A stretch of 31,023 nucleotides of DNA from Chara braunii (lineage: Eukaryota; Streptophyta; Charophyceae; Charales; Characeae). Position 1 is the stretch's first letter. Every line of letters begins with the position of its first letter. The translations under genes and the position numbers were made by a program. The DNA lies in NCBI GenBank assembly GCA_003427395.1, contig BFEA01000003.1:6212013-6243035 (forward strand), in the 5' to 3' direction. This document shows, piece by piece, positions 1-9,563 of this stretch. The notes under the pieces are model-generated. The model saw nothing but the letters and a program-made list of their open reading frames with translations. It had not been told where the DNA came from and did not search any database.

Positions 1-83
<83 letters not shown>
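1..83. repeat. (AG)n then (GT)n microsatellite
   Basis: An uninterrupted AG dinucleotide run covers about 1-51. A GT run follows at about 55-83. There is no gene signal here. Confidence 0.97.
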
Positions 84-640
84 ATATGCGACGAAACCCC
101 CACGTGAACAGACGTGGCGAACTGCGCGAAAATAGCACATCAAGCAACACACCAAGAAATAAATTGTCCACTTCGTATGGCATGACCTTAACAAGCAAAC
201 AGCAAGAAACCCAACACCCTACTATTGAAGTGAAACAGACTAACACATTGGGAAGGGAAAGGGAATAACAAACAGGAGATATACTGGGGAGACATACGGC
301 GTACATAAACGACAAGCAACAACAAAACACAGGCTGGAGGGGCACGAAGGAGGCGGGCGGGCACAAGAATACGATAGGAAAAGGGAAAGACAGTGAGCTG
401 AGGAACATGTAGCCATGACGTAAACAGGCAAACTGAAAAAAATACAAGTCCCAAGAAAGTCGGAGGACCAAAAAAAATAAACTGATGATAACAAGATTGT
501 TTCGTCGAAAATGCACCGACTCATCAGGAGGCTGAACCCTCGACAATCTGCGGAGTACCGGTTTTGGATGTTTTGGGTCATGAACCCTTTGACCCTTGTT
601 GAAGGCAAATTGCCCACAAGCGGAACATAGCAGCGAGCGG
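84..640. other. no recognisable feature
   Basis: This is mixed-composition, purine-leaning sequence. The open frames are short and overlap on both strands. I see no conserved protein, RNA or repeat signal. Confidence 0.5.
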
Positions 641-990
641 CACTCGTGTGAAGCACCTGGCAACACACCCGAAGCCACTCAACCATACAACACGAAAGAC
701 GACTGCAAGGAACAACACGTTAAACGGTGGACGGCAGCAAGAAAACAACCCTGCGAAGCACCAGGCAACGCACCACAAGTCACTCAGCTGCAGAACGACA
801 CAGACGGCTGCAAGGAAGAACACCGCAAGTGGAGGCACAGCACAACGCCCGTGTAATGAAGCACAAGGCAACAACCACACGACCACCACACTACACGACA
901 CACAAGCAAGGAAGATAACTTGGAAGTGGCATGGCGAAGCACAAGGCAACACGACGACCACAACCAAACTGCACAGCGAACGTAACATCA
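640..990. repeat. diverged ~100 bp tandem repeat
   Basis: The phrase GAAGCAC-x-x-GGCAAC recurs near 650, 757, 857 and 935, followed by related ACC/AAG/CAC-rich text and a GGCTGCAAGGAAGAACAC-like segment. The units are strongly diverged. The open frames across it (for example 648-1151) are low-complexity by-products of the repeat and not a recognisable protein. Confidence 0.6.
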
Positions 991-1368
991 CGCAACGAAT
1001 AGCACGTGACCCAAGCGGGATAGGCAGCAAGGCAACGATGACACGCAAACAGGACAAGGTAGCCCACACATCCAACACGGAGCAAAGCAGCACATCACCT
1101 ACTCACATCACAGGTGAACACCGCAGACTATTGGTTCCCACCACCCCATGAGCCAGGGAGTCACTCCGCCGAACACCCGTCATCACCGACAGGCAACACA
1201 AACGCCTCGAACCGAGCAGCCCCCCTAAGAGTGCAGTTGGCACTCCAAACGAGGGACCACCAACTGTTTGACATTGCTTAAGGGTGCTCAATTGGGCACA
1301 CAAAAGAAGTCAGAAAAAAATACAGGAAGAACAGACAACAGAGAAAAAAAGTGAAAAACATAAAATTG
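991..1368. other. no recognisable feature
   Basis: I see no repeat, RNA gene or protein family here. The sequence becomes A-rich toward 1310-1360. Confidence 0.45.
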
Positions 1369-1522
1369 ATTGTGTGTGTGTGTGTGTGGGCCCAGGGAGC
1401 TGCGCAGGAGCTGCGCGGGAGCTGCTGCGCGGAAAGCTGTGCAGGAGCTGCTGCGCGGGGAGCTACGCACGCGCGAGAGAGAGGGAGAGAGAGAGAGAGA
1501 GAGAGGTGCGCGCGCGCGCACA
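1369..1522. repeat. (GT)n, GGAGCTGCGC minisatellite, (AG)n and (CG)n tracts
   Basis: A short GT run (about 1371-1388) is followed by repeated GGAGCTGCGC / GGAGCTGCTGCGC words (about 1395-1470). An AG tract (about 1473-1505) and a CG-alternating tract (about 1507-1520) follow. This is low-complexity DNA. The frames through it encode only biased peptides. Confidence 0.85.
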
Positions 1523-1529
1523 CGATTGG

Positions 1530-1612
1530 TGGCGGGGGGGTGGGACGACCCCTCCCCCACGAATCAATCAATCAATCAATCAACCAATCAAAAAAAAAAA
1601 AAAGCTAAATCG

Positions 1613-1659
<47 letters not shown>

Positions 1660-1828
1660 GAATCGCGGAAGGGGCAACCCCTCCCCCACCAGTCAATCAA
1701 TCAATCAATCAATCAATCAACGAACAAAAACAATCAACGAAACTAATCAATCAATCAATCAATCAATCAAAGGNGGGGCAGGCCGACCCCGCCCCCACCA
1801 ATCAATCAATCAATCAATCAACGCAAAA
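1530..1828. repeat. (AATC)n microsatellite blocks alternating with G/C hairpins
   Basis: Four AATC blocks (about 1562-1589, 1615-1660, 1692-1720 and 1745-1770, with a final short block 1800-1820) are separated by related modules. In each module a G-run pairs with a C-run: GGGG 1671-1674 with CCCC 1678-1681, and GGGGC 1775-1779 with GCCCC 1791-1795, with a similar module at 1533-1557. Each module ends in CCCCCAC just before the next AATC block. One N lies at 1774. Confidence 0.85.
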
Positions 1829-2141
1829 AAAAAAAAAAAAAAAAATGCGTTTTTTTTTCTTCTCAATTTCGCTCGATTTCGCCCATACACCCCCAACAAA
1901 AAGTTGATCTTTTTCGTTTTTTCTTGTGGGGGGGGGTGGGGCCGTGGATACGCCGCCACGTGGCGTCTCCCGAATTTCGAAAGTCGCTCCCCTGCGGCCT
2001 CCACGTGGCGTCAAAGCCGCGCGTCCGTGGGCTTGCGGCCTAGTCCTCGTCCGCGGACTTGGCCGCAGTTGTCCGCCACTGAGGGGGATTCATAGGTCAA
2101 GACCCTCGCCCTTTGCCTGACTTTCTCGTTATTGTGGTTCT
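1829..2141. other. A/T and G homopolymers, then GC-rich spacer with two CACGTG palindromes
   Basis: A-run and T-run tracts lie at 1825-1858 and a G-run at 1927-1936. A 12 bp perfect palindrome CGCCACGTGGCG is at 1954-1965. A second CCACGTGGCGTC lies at 2001-2012. CACGTG is the plant G-box core, but no gene is attached to it here. Nothing else was recognised. Confidence 0.5.
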
Positions 2142-2376
2142 CCACTTTGGTTGTCCTTCACGTCGGTACAGATACTGTCATACTGTACGCAATCACTTTG
2201 CCTTTCGGAGTAACCACCGTAGGAGTCAGACTACTGGGAGTATGGCTTCGATAATCTGTGTCGCTTGATGGTATTACGATGGTGAATGTACCTGCCTCGT
2301 CTAGTGTACGGACCTGCTATAATTGTGGGGATCCTAATGCGGCCGTTTTGGCCATCTTTCTCGTTATTGTGGTCAT
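2142..2376 (+). repeat. terminal direct repeat, left copy A
   Basis: This unit begins CCACTTTGG and carries the landmarks GTCGGTAC, AGTAACCACCGTAGGAGTC, CTTCGATAATCTGTGTCGC, TAGTGTACGGACCTGC and TATAATTGTGGGGAT, in that order. The same landmarks recur in copy B directly downstream and in copy C at 10470. A CTTTCTCGTTATTGTGG segment just precedes it, as it does before the neighbouring copy. Confidence 0.85.
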
Positions 2377-2616
2377 CCACTTTGGCTGTCCTTCGCTGTT
2401 CGACGTCGGTACGGATGCTGTCATACTGTATGCAATCACTTTGGAGTAACCACCGTAGGAGTCAGACTACTGGGAGTGTGGCTTCGATAATCTGTGTCGC
2501 TTGACGGTATTACGATGGCGAATGTACCTGCCTACCTTGTCTAGTGTACGGACCTGCTATAATTGTGGGGATCCTAATGCCGCCATTTTGGTTGTCTTTC
2601 TTGTTATTGTGTTTCT
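2377..2616 (+). repeat. terminal direct repeat, left copy B (tandem with A)
   Basis: It has the same order of landmarks as copy A with scattered substitutions and small indels, including a CTAC insertion-like difference near 2533. The unit period is 235-240 bp. It ends at a further CTCCACT near 2615, where the repeat stops. Confidence 0.85.
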
Positions 2617-3766
2617 CCACTGTCGGCGCGAATACCCTTACAAGGGTATCCGCCCGGGTTTTTGCAAGTGACAGGAAAGAAGTTTGGTTTACAGTAAGTA
2701 TACCGCGCTAGGCGCGGCCGTGTCTGTGATTTACGTTGACTGGATGGTTGACTAGAGTAAAAGAGTGCGTGGGCGCGCAGGTTTAAGGCGCGCGTGATTT
2801 ATCCCCTGATGTTGATTTCGAAACTGACGCGGGCGCTGGTCTGTTTATTTTCCTATTTCTGGTTACTCTTGATTAAACTAGGATCTAGGGGATATTCTCG
2901 GTCGATGGCTACGCTTGACCAAATTGAGCGCGCGTGCGGAGAACGGCCCCGACGACGACATCGGCAACGACGGCGCGAATTCATGTGGTGAGCGAGATGT
3001 CGTAGGATGGTGCGCGGGGACAATTATGGCACGGTATAAGCAAGCCGGCGTGGGCACAGGGAGCCGTGCAACCGGCTGTTGGCCCATAGCACCGCGCCGC
3101 ACTACCTTGTATGGTACTCTGCGGGCGCTGGTCTCAGGGTAGGGCATAGCCCTATAGGTTACGACGTCGGACTATTGCCACGAAGGTTCAGGGAGCGAGG
3201 CCGGCGGGCACCGGTGGGGCGGCAGCAGAGTAGTGTGGAGCGAAAGCTTGAGGGGTTGAGGGCCCTGTGGGACCATCCCCCTCGGTTTTGCCCATAGGTG
3301 CAGCGGCGGGCCCAACCCGCGGGGTTGGCGAGGTGCCAGCAGCCCCGCGGTTCCCCGACGGTACCTTTATTTTTCTTCCCTTCTTCTTTTCTTGGTCCCC
3401 TTGTTATCGCGTCCCGTTCTGGGAAGCGAGACGACGGTAGGGTCGCGTGGGATGTGTTGTGTTCCCAGATGCCTGAAAATGCAATTGCATTGAGTTTCAT
3501 GACTGCGCTGAAGTTACCTCTTTATCTTGCCTACCCCCTCCTAAAGTCTGTCTCTCAGCCTTTCTTTACCGCGTCCCATTCGGGACGCGATACTATGGGT
3601 GTGGTGTGGCCGGGAGCCTTGGCTCAGTGGGTACACCCATGAACTGTTGAAGTAGAGACCCATGCTCAGACTCAGATGGGGGGAATCTGCCAAGTAAAAC
3701 CAAGTATTCAGGGTTGTCTGGGCCTGCGCAAACTGGGAAGTGCCACGGAGGCAAGGCCCAGGCCAT
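2617..3766. other. noncoding, with several perfect stem-loops
   Basis: No gene is recognised. Inverted repeats include ATACCCTT (2632-2639) with AAGGGTAT (2642-2649), and CGCGTCCC (3570-3577) with GGGACGCG (3582-3589, four-base loop). A related, imperfect copy of the second hairpin lies around 3409-3433. GGGTGT and ACACCC pair around 3597-3640 with GAGCC-tt-GGCTC inside. The frames here are short and overlapping. Confidence 0.5.
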
Positions 3767-3855
3767 ATCCTTCGGGACATCTGTTAAAGCTTGGAACGAT
3801 ACGGGAGGGAGATCCGCACAGCCCTGCGCAAGGCTGGCATGTATAAGGCCGGAAT
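3767..3855 (+). pseudogene. degenerate U6 snRNA-like sequence, copy 1
   Basis: The order of segments follows U6 snRNA: a CCTTCGGGACATC 5' stem-loop, GTTAAA, TTGGAACGATAC, then CCCTGCGCAAGG of the internal stem-loop and a trailing GGCATGTATAA. The U4/5'-splice-site-pairing box ACAGAGA is changed to ACGGGAG, and AGATTAGCATGG is replaced by AGATCCGCACAG. There is no terminal T-run of a Pol III terminator. It is therefore a decayed copy and not a working gene. It shares a GGC-x-x-x-GCCC-x-GGCCAT stretch just upstream with copy 2, so both descend from a unit larger than U6. Confidence 0.7.
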
Positions 3856-3939
3856 ATGGGTCAAGCTCGTGGGCTAAGGGAAGGCAGGCAGTGCGGTTAG
3901 GCGGCCTTTGGGGGAGCCGCGGGGCATTGCCCCGGCCAT

Positions 3940-3957
3940 GTCCTTCGGAGCATCCGT

Positions 3958-3989
<32 letters not shown>

Positions 3990-4031
3990 GGTCCCTGCGC
4001 ACGGACGACACGCATGAATTAGAAAAGGCCC
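3940..4031 (+). pseudogene. U6 snRNA-like sequence, copy 2 (core intact, ends altered)
   Basis: This copy keeps nearly all of the U6 core: TCCTTCGG, CATCCGTTAAAATTGGAACG, the ACAGAGA box at 3973-3979, the AGC triad at 3985-3987, CCCTGCGC of the internal stem-loop, and ACACGCATGAATTAG near 4008-4022. In the spliceosome U6 pairs with U4 and U2 and forms the catalytic core. The 5' end has lost part of the capping stem. After about 4031 there is no T-run that would end Pol III transcription. No clear upstream sequence element or correctly spaced TATA box is seen. A pseudogene or part of a U6-derived repeat is most likely, but an expressed divergent U6 cannot be excluded. Confidence 0.8.
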
Positions 4032-4721
4032 GACGGAGAGTGTTGTTTCCTCCCCTGGCACGTGACCGACCGTCGGACCGCGCAGCACCGGCCTGTGCGT
4101 TGCGTTAGCGGGGCGGGCGCTAGCTGCAAGAGGCGGGCCAGCGAGCGCTCTAGAAGTATAAATCAAGGGGCAGCGCCCAGCCTCTGTGCCACTCCTGCGG
4201 GAGCCATGCGGAAGCGCTGCCACGACGGTCCGCCATAGGAGGTCTGCAAGTAGCCCGGTAGTATCGGGCGGCTGCGAGCCGGTGGGGCAGCAAATGCAGC
4301 AAGAAAGGGGGCGAAGGAATCTGGACGACGAACGCGTCCGCGTGCAGTCAAAGGTAGGGGCGGAGTGAGAACAACGGAGCTGCGCTGAGCAAGGAGGTTC
4401 GAAAGGCAGAGGAGTGGGGCGCGACGGGAGAGAGATAGAGGGAGATTGTATGGCGGAAGTGACGGGCAGGAGGCTGGCAACAGGTAGCGGCGGTATGGGC
4501 GACTGTCGGGTGGATGCCGAGGCAGGCAGAAGGGGAACGGATGAACGAAAGGAAGTGAATCCGGACGCAGAGTCGCGCCAGATGCATGCGAGGAACGGAG
4601 GGAGCAAGAGGTGGCGGGCGGAGAGCTGGGCGCAACGAAGGATGCTCTGCGCTCTCGACTCGGAACGGATCCGGGTGGGGGAAGGTCCGAGGCAGGGGGT
4701 TTCGGCCATGGCGAGCATGAT
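4032..4721. other. noncoding purine-rich stretch
   Basis: There is no gene or RNA I recognise. A TATAAAT word sits at 4157-4163, but nothing downstream shows it is a promoter. From about 4290 to 4720 the + strand is purine-rich. The long minus-strand frame across it (3957-4718) is a composition effect with biased Ser/Pro/Arg content. Confidence 0.45.
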
Positions 4722-5400
4722 GGCGTAGTTAGATTAGTGAGAGAGTTAGTAGAAAGCGAGCTAGTATAGAAAACTATTGCGCGGAGCTATGGCGGGAAGT
4801 GAAGGAGGAGGGAGACATAAATGGAGATCTCGCTCGTTTCTTAGCCAAAACGAGCAAGGGAGGAGGCGAATCCGGGGTTTTTGTCCCCGGCGAGTTAATT
4901 GATAAGGTTCGTTTAGGCGCTAGATTAGTAAAAAGTAGAGTTAGTGAGAAAAACACTGCGCGAAGTGGGTGAAAAGGAGGTGAGTGAACCTGGACGGGAT
5001 TGCCGCCCGGTGCATTCAGGAAGAATAGAGATGGTATGGACCGTTTCCTCGATGAGAGCGGGCGATTGAAGGCCTGTTTCCGAAGTTTTCAGCCGTGGCG
5101 AATCCAACTGTAGGGTCGGAAATCGATGTTAGTGGCTAGTTCTTGTGCCACAGTAGAAAGGTGATGCGCGGAGGTATCGGGAGATGTGGCTATGGCCGGG
5201 GTGGAGAATCGTTTAACTCGCCCGTTCCGTGATGAAAACGGGCGAGTGAAAGTCCGTTCCGGGGGTTTTTGCACAACGCGAATTGGATCGCGAATTGGAT
5301 GGCGAAGGCGGATTAGGAGCTCGGGCAGCGGGCTTGGCATCGCGACATGGAGAGGGTGTGCGGGAGAACGCTCGGAGTTTGGATATGGCTACTAGTGAGA
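4722..5400 (+). repeat. three to four diverged ~190-220 bp units with hairpins
   Basis: Units starting near 4722, 4910, 5115 and (partial) 5340 share a TTAGTGAGA/TTAGTAGAAAG-like entry, a TGCGCGRAG word (near 4777, 4958 and 5165) and a later hairpin followed by a GGGGTTTTTG-like tail. Hairpins: GCTCGTTT 4832-4839 with AAACGAGC 4848-4855; CCGGGG 4872-4877 with CCCCGG 4885-4890; CACT 4954-4957 with AGTG 4964-4967; and an 11 bp perfect stem 5216-5226 with 5237-5247. Stem sequences differ between units. Confidence 0.55.
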
Positions 5401-6920
5401 ACGGGTGTGATAGGAATGATGTTCGGGTGGCCCGCTCGTGTCGCTACAGGAACAGGCAAGTCGGGGTAGGATTCTTAAGTTCTTAGGAGGACGAATCTGA
5501 TAATGCTGTTAGCTTCGTAAGAGAGAGAGAGAGCTGCCCCGTTGAATGTTATGGAATAAGAACGATGTACCCGGCCTCGTTCTAGTGGAGGATTTATTCA
5601 CTTTCTGTGTATTGAGGGAGTGACCGGGGCCGGAACGAGGTGGGCCGGATATACCTACCTGATCAAAGGGGGGAGCTTGTACATCCGATCGGGAGGGGGT
5701 AATAAGGAAAGGGAAGTCCTACCTGCTAACCGTTGTTGTGTTACGAGGCCGGATAAACCAAGCCGGGAGACTGGCCAGGTACCTTTGGAAGTCGAGGAAT
5801 GCGCCGTCCGTCATAACAGCGGGGTAGCCAAAGCCAGGTGGGGACTGGAAACTTGCCTGGCATATAATTGGCCAAGTTCTAAGGAAGGCTCACCTGGTTC
5901 CACCTATCTCTGAGAGTGGCGTGAGGCCAGACCCGTGGTCGGGCCCATGGTTGTTGGCTGCTGTGTACGGCTGCGGCACACGGCACACGGACTACTGCCA
6001 CCGCGGGTAACTGTGCACGCATAACCGTGGCGTACTGGGCGCGAAATTGCTGCCGCGTCCGTGGATTGTGCACGACCTACAACTGCCCTTGTCAACCGTG
6101 TACAGACTGTTGCTAGACTGCTGGGATGGTGATGCTCCTGGCCTCAGCCGTGTGCGGGCCTGTTGGCGGAGGCTGCTGTAGTTGAGTTTGATCACCGTTG
6201 CTACTGCTCTGAATACCGTGAGTACGGCGGCTGTCTAGAGTCGTGAGATTGCAGCTTCACCACGGGGGACGAAGGTGTAATGTAGGGAGGGTGGTAGAAC
6301 TGCAAGGAGGAGTGGTGCTGCGATTCGAGGGGGTTGCCAGGGGGTTGACGTCGACAGTGTGATTGAAGTTGACCAAGTTGTTGTTACTTGGCCACCATTG
6401 CGGGGCCCTCAGGGGACCGAAGGAAACAAGGCCCTCTCCGAGAGTTGAGTCAGTCCCTCTCTTGTATCTTGAGAGTTTGAAAGCCCCTACTTCTGCCTCC
6501 CTTAAATCTAAGTCTAGTCCTGTTCTGAGAGGAAGGCGGCAGGCGGGATTGCAACCCGTAATCCGCGCCAAGGCCTCTGTGGGAGGTTCGCCCCACCGAT
6601 TCCGGGAGCTCTGCCGGGGCTCAGGGGTAGTCCTGGAGGCAGAGAACTGAGCAATAATTCCCTGACTCCTTCTATAAACCCGTCTATAACCCCTATCTGT
6701 ACACCTTTCTATGTTTGACTGAGTGTATGGTATGAATCCTGTATTTTGACTTTGGATTGACTTTCAGGACATAAGTCAGGCTGAAGTAAAGAAATGTGTG
6801 TGCAGATTTCAGTTTCAGACTTGGATTGGTTGCCTGAAGGTAGACTGTGAACAGAAGGGGTCGCATCTGGGGGAGGGTTGGGAGGAAGGCAGTACTGCAC
6901 GCAAACTGATAGGGTCGTTA
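5401..6920. other. noncoding, hairpin-rich spacer
   Basis: No gene is recognised. Perfect inverted repeats include CCAAGT 6373-6378 with ACTTGG 6386-6391, GTGGG-(7)-CCCAC near 6579-6595, and CTCTGCC 6609-6615 with GGCAGAG 6638-6644. A short AG run lies at 5520-5532. Frames here (for example 5620-5913) show no family features. Confidence 0.45.
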
Positions 6921-7860
6921 AGGCTAGGATGTCCCCATAAGTTTGGGGAAGCCCAGCGCTTTGTTTATTTTTGAATTGCATGAGGCCTCATGCCGCTCTA
7001 TAAGTTTAGGTAGCCTGAAGCTCTGGAGGTTGGGATGTCCCCATAAGTTTGGGGAGACCTTGTGTTGTGAATTGCATGGAGGGTCAGGACGCTCTATAAG
7101 TTTAGATGACCTGACTTCTCTGACATGCGAGGGTGGATTGTGTTTGACCTTCAGGGACCCAAGACGCTCTATAAGTTTAGGTACCTTGGGTTACCTTGTT
7201 TTATTTGGGGTTTTCTCTGTTTCTTTGTTTAAGAACGAGGAGGTCTGTATCGCTCTATAAGTTTAGGTGGTTCAACCCTTCTCTTGTTTTGTTCTAAGGG
7301 AGTAATTTTGACAAGGGACAGACCTATAAGTTTAGGTAGCCTGGCGTACTGCCTCGCACAAGTTGGATCAGAGAGAAACGAACCCGGCAAAGGATCAGAC
7401 CGCTCTATAAGTTTAGGTAGTCTGACCCAATGCCTCGCACATGTTGGAACCCAATGGATATGACCTCGCTATATTATATTACTATTTTATTAAGAACAGG
7501 CTAATCAGACACGGGTCCATAAGATTGGACGGCCTGGCTATAGCTATCATGAAATGAAGAGAGTATAACTAAAGAGATATAAGTGAAAGTAAACTTGGGC
7601 AGACTGAGCAACGTTCTAAGTTGAGCGGCTCAGCCTTATGTCCATTTGGAAAGACTAAATGCATATATATATATATAACTTGGTTATTTAAACAGTTCAG
7701 GGCGACTGGAGTGGTCTAGTCATATGCCCAAAGAAAAGAAAAGTAGCAGTGCCCTTTGTTTGTGTATACTTGGCCAAGTCAGGACGCTCTATAAGCTTAG
7801 GTATCATAACCTTAGGCCTGGCTAAGTTGGGCGCGCTCTGTAAGTTCAGGTGACCTCACC
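6921..7860 (+). repeat. array of about 12 hairpins with conserved TAAGTT loop
   Basis: Units recur at 6922, 6983, 7027, 7083, 7157, 7251, 7319, 7395, 7497, 7604, 7772 and 7831. The common core is CGCTCTATAAGTTTAGGT or a variant. The loop TAAGTT is almost invariant (TAAGAT once, TAAGCT once), while the pairs closing it vary together: CCCC/GGGG twice, GTCC/GGAC, ACCTA/TAGGT, TCTA/TAGA, CGTTC/GAGCG and TCTG/CAGG. Outer stems also vary but still pair: GTCAGG/CCTGAC (7083-7088, 7110-7115), ACCCAAG/CTTGGGT (7157-7163, 7185-7191), TCAGAC/GTCTGA (7395-7400, 7420-7425), CTGAGC/GCTCAG (7604-7609, 7628-7633) and AGGT/ACCT (7027-7030, 7057-7060). Several units are followed by a TGCCTCGCACAAGTTGG-like linker. 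The pattern fits a structured RNA. Its function is unknown. Confidence 0.8.
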
Positions 7861-8061
7861 TATGCCTTACGTAAGTTGGGTATGAATGGCTAAATCATTG
7901 AGAGATCATGAACTATTGTTTGTTTAGATTGACTTAGGGATGGTGAGAGTACCTACCTTTGTGGTCTGGCCTGCATGTGACTGAGTGAGGCTACTACTAG
8001 GTCTGAGTTTCAGCTTGATAGGTAGTTGCTTTAGTCGCTCGCCACGTGCTAGAGGCATAGG

Positions 8062-8700
8062 AGTTAATTGAATTCCTGCATTTTCTGTGATAGTTTTTTT
8101 TTACTTAGGTCAATTCTTGCATTTTCTGGGATCTTTTTCTTATACTTGGCTTTGTATAAATCTTGACAAGCTACTTTCTCTACGGGAAGCACTGCCGAAA
8201 TTTCTACAAATCCTAGGAGTTAGTTGAATTTTGACTTGTCAAAAGTTCAACTTTGTCTTTTCTTATATCTGACTTAGTAAAAATCTGGAAGGGCTCCTTT
8301 TCTAAAGGGAGTGCTGCCCAAATTTTTGCTAATTCAGGGAGTTAGACAAAATTTTGACTTTGAGAAGTCAAAGTTGCTCTTAAAATCCGAACTTAGCCTT
8401 GTATAAATTTTGGAATAGCACTTTTCTAGAGGGAGTGCTGCCGAAATTCCTGCAAAACTAAGGAGTTGGTTAAATTTTGCCTAAATTGAACTCAAGTTGT
8501 CTTTTGAGTTCATATTTGACTTAATATAAATCTGGAAAGTCTCCCTTTCTAAAAGGAGTGTTGTCCAAATTTTTACTAATTCAGGGAATTAGACAGGATT
8601 TAACTTTTCAAAGTTAGAGGCTACTTCTGTTTTTCATATTAAGGCTGATATAAATTCTGAAAGGACACTTTTCCTACGGGAAGCGCTGCCAAAATTTTCT
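8062..8700 (+). repeat. tandem array of five ~123 bp two-hairpin units
   Basis: Each unit reads: hairpin 1 with a TCTA/CTAC-type loop, then a TGCTGCC-R-AAATT box, then hairpin 2, then a TATAAATCTGGAA-like linker. Hairpin 1 starts at 8174, 8294, 8418, 8541 and 8668. The TGCTGCC-type box follows each (8190, 8312, 8436, 8559, 8684). Hairpin 2: 8223-8251 (GTTGAA plus TTTTGAC pairing with GTCAAAA and TTCAAC around one bulged G), 8353-8360 with 8365-8372, 8487-8495 with 8504-8512, and 8601-8607 with 8610-8616. Hairpin 2 stems have different sequences in each unit yet stay complementary. A partial, more decayed unit precedes at about 8062-8165. Confidence 0.8.
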
Positions 8701-9563
8701 TGATTTAAAAGAGTAAGATTATATTTTGACAGGTGGCGGTTCTGGCGATGTACCCTGATTAGGGGAGATCCTACCATTAGTTTACCTTTGTTTTGGGCAC
8801 TGACTTAGAGGTAGACTTGGACTTAGTTGGCGGATAGCTTTGAATGGAAGTGTGTTATGGAGATTTATCCCCCATATGCTGATGATTTAGCTTGGGCATT
8901 TGACCTATCTTGTGCTACAGGTCCTTAGGGAGGTTTGATTCGAGATCAGGACTATGTTCAGCTTGATCCCTTGAGGATCATCCTCTGTTATCACTGATAA
9001 CAAGTCAGTTGTCGATTCGTCATTTTACAATTCAACTCCAATTCACTCCTGCCACTCAACCTAAAGGCCTTAGCCTTGTGATTGAGCTGTTTTGTTATGT
9101 TTTCACCCGAGTTTTATTGAATGGCCATCCAACAAAAGTACTCAGTATTTATTTAAGAGTTGCACGAGTGTGGCTTGTATGGCTAAAGCAAGGGGTATGA
9201 GTGCAAGGAATGATTGAAGTTGACCCCGTGTAGTGCGTGAACTTTTGAATGAATCTTTGATGTGATTGCAAATGCGATTGTGGTTCGGACTCTGGATGTG
9301 ATTGTCTGCGATTACATACATATATGGTTGAGAGGAGCCCCACTGTGACTGTGAGAAGTGATCGTCATGTATAATTAACCCTTATATATTTATCAGTTCT
9401 CTGAGTGTTTGAGAGGTCTACTGTGGTTGTGCATAAGGGTATCTAGATTGCGTCTTGAGAGGGAAGGGAGATTCTCGTCTTACCCTTGCTTTTTAGAGTT
9501 GTATGGTTGGACGTTGTAGTTAGTGGCAGCTGTCAAAGTCAAACCCCTTGACTTTCGCCCAGG
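8701..9563. other. noncoding spacer with scattered stem-loops
   Basis: No gene is recognised. Adjacent stem-loops TGATCC 8964-8969 with GGATCA 8975-8980, and TGTTATC 8986-8992 with GATAACA 8996-9002, continue the hairpin-rich character of the arrays upstream. The short frames (for example 9009-9200) have no recognisable domain. Confidence 0.45.

Noticed and set aside
1370-2095. 241-codon frame on + strand
   Set aside because: It reads through GT, AG and AATC microsatellites and homopolymers and gives only biased repeats such as NQSINQSI.
3640-4180. functional U6 gene cluster
   Set aside because: Neither copy has a terminal T-run, and copy 1 lacks the ACAGAGA box. No upstream element was found at a usable distance.
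3957-4718. 253-codon frame on - strand
   Set aside because: It runs antisense to a U6-like sequence and a purine-rich tract. Composition is biased and there is no recognisable domain.
7001-7270. TATAAG words as a series of TATA boxes
   Set aside because: Each lies in the loop of a hairpin with matched flanking stems, and no initiation context or gene follows. The structural reading explains more of the sequence.
6921-7860. CRISPR-like array
   Set aside because: Repeats are imperfect, spacing is uneven, linkers are partly shared, there are no cas genes, and the setting is eukaryotic. The conserved part is a hairpin loop.
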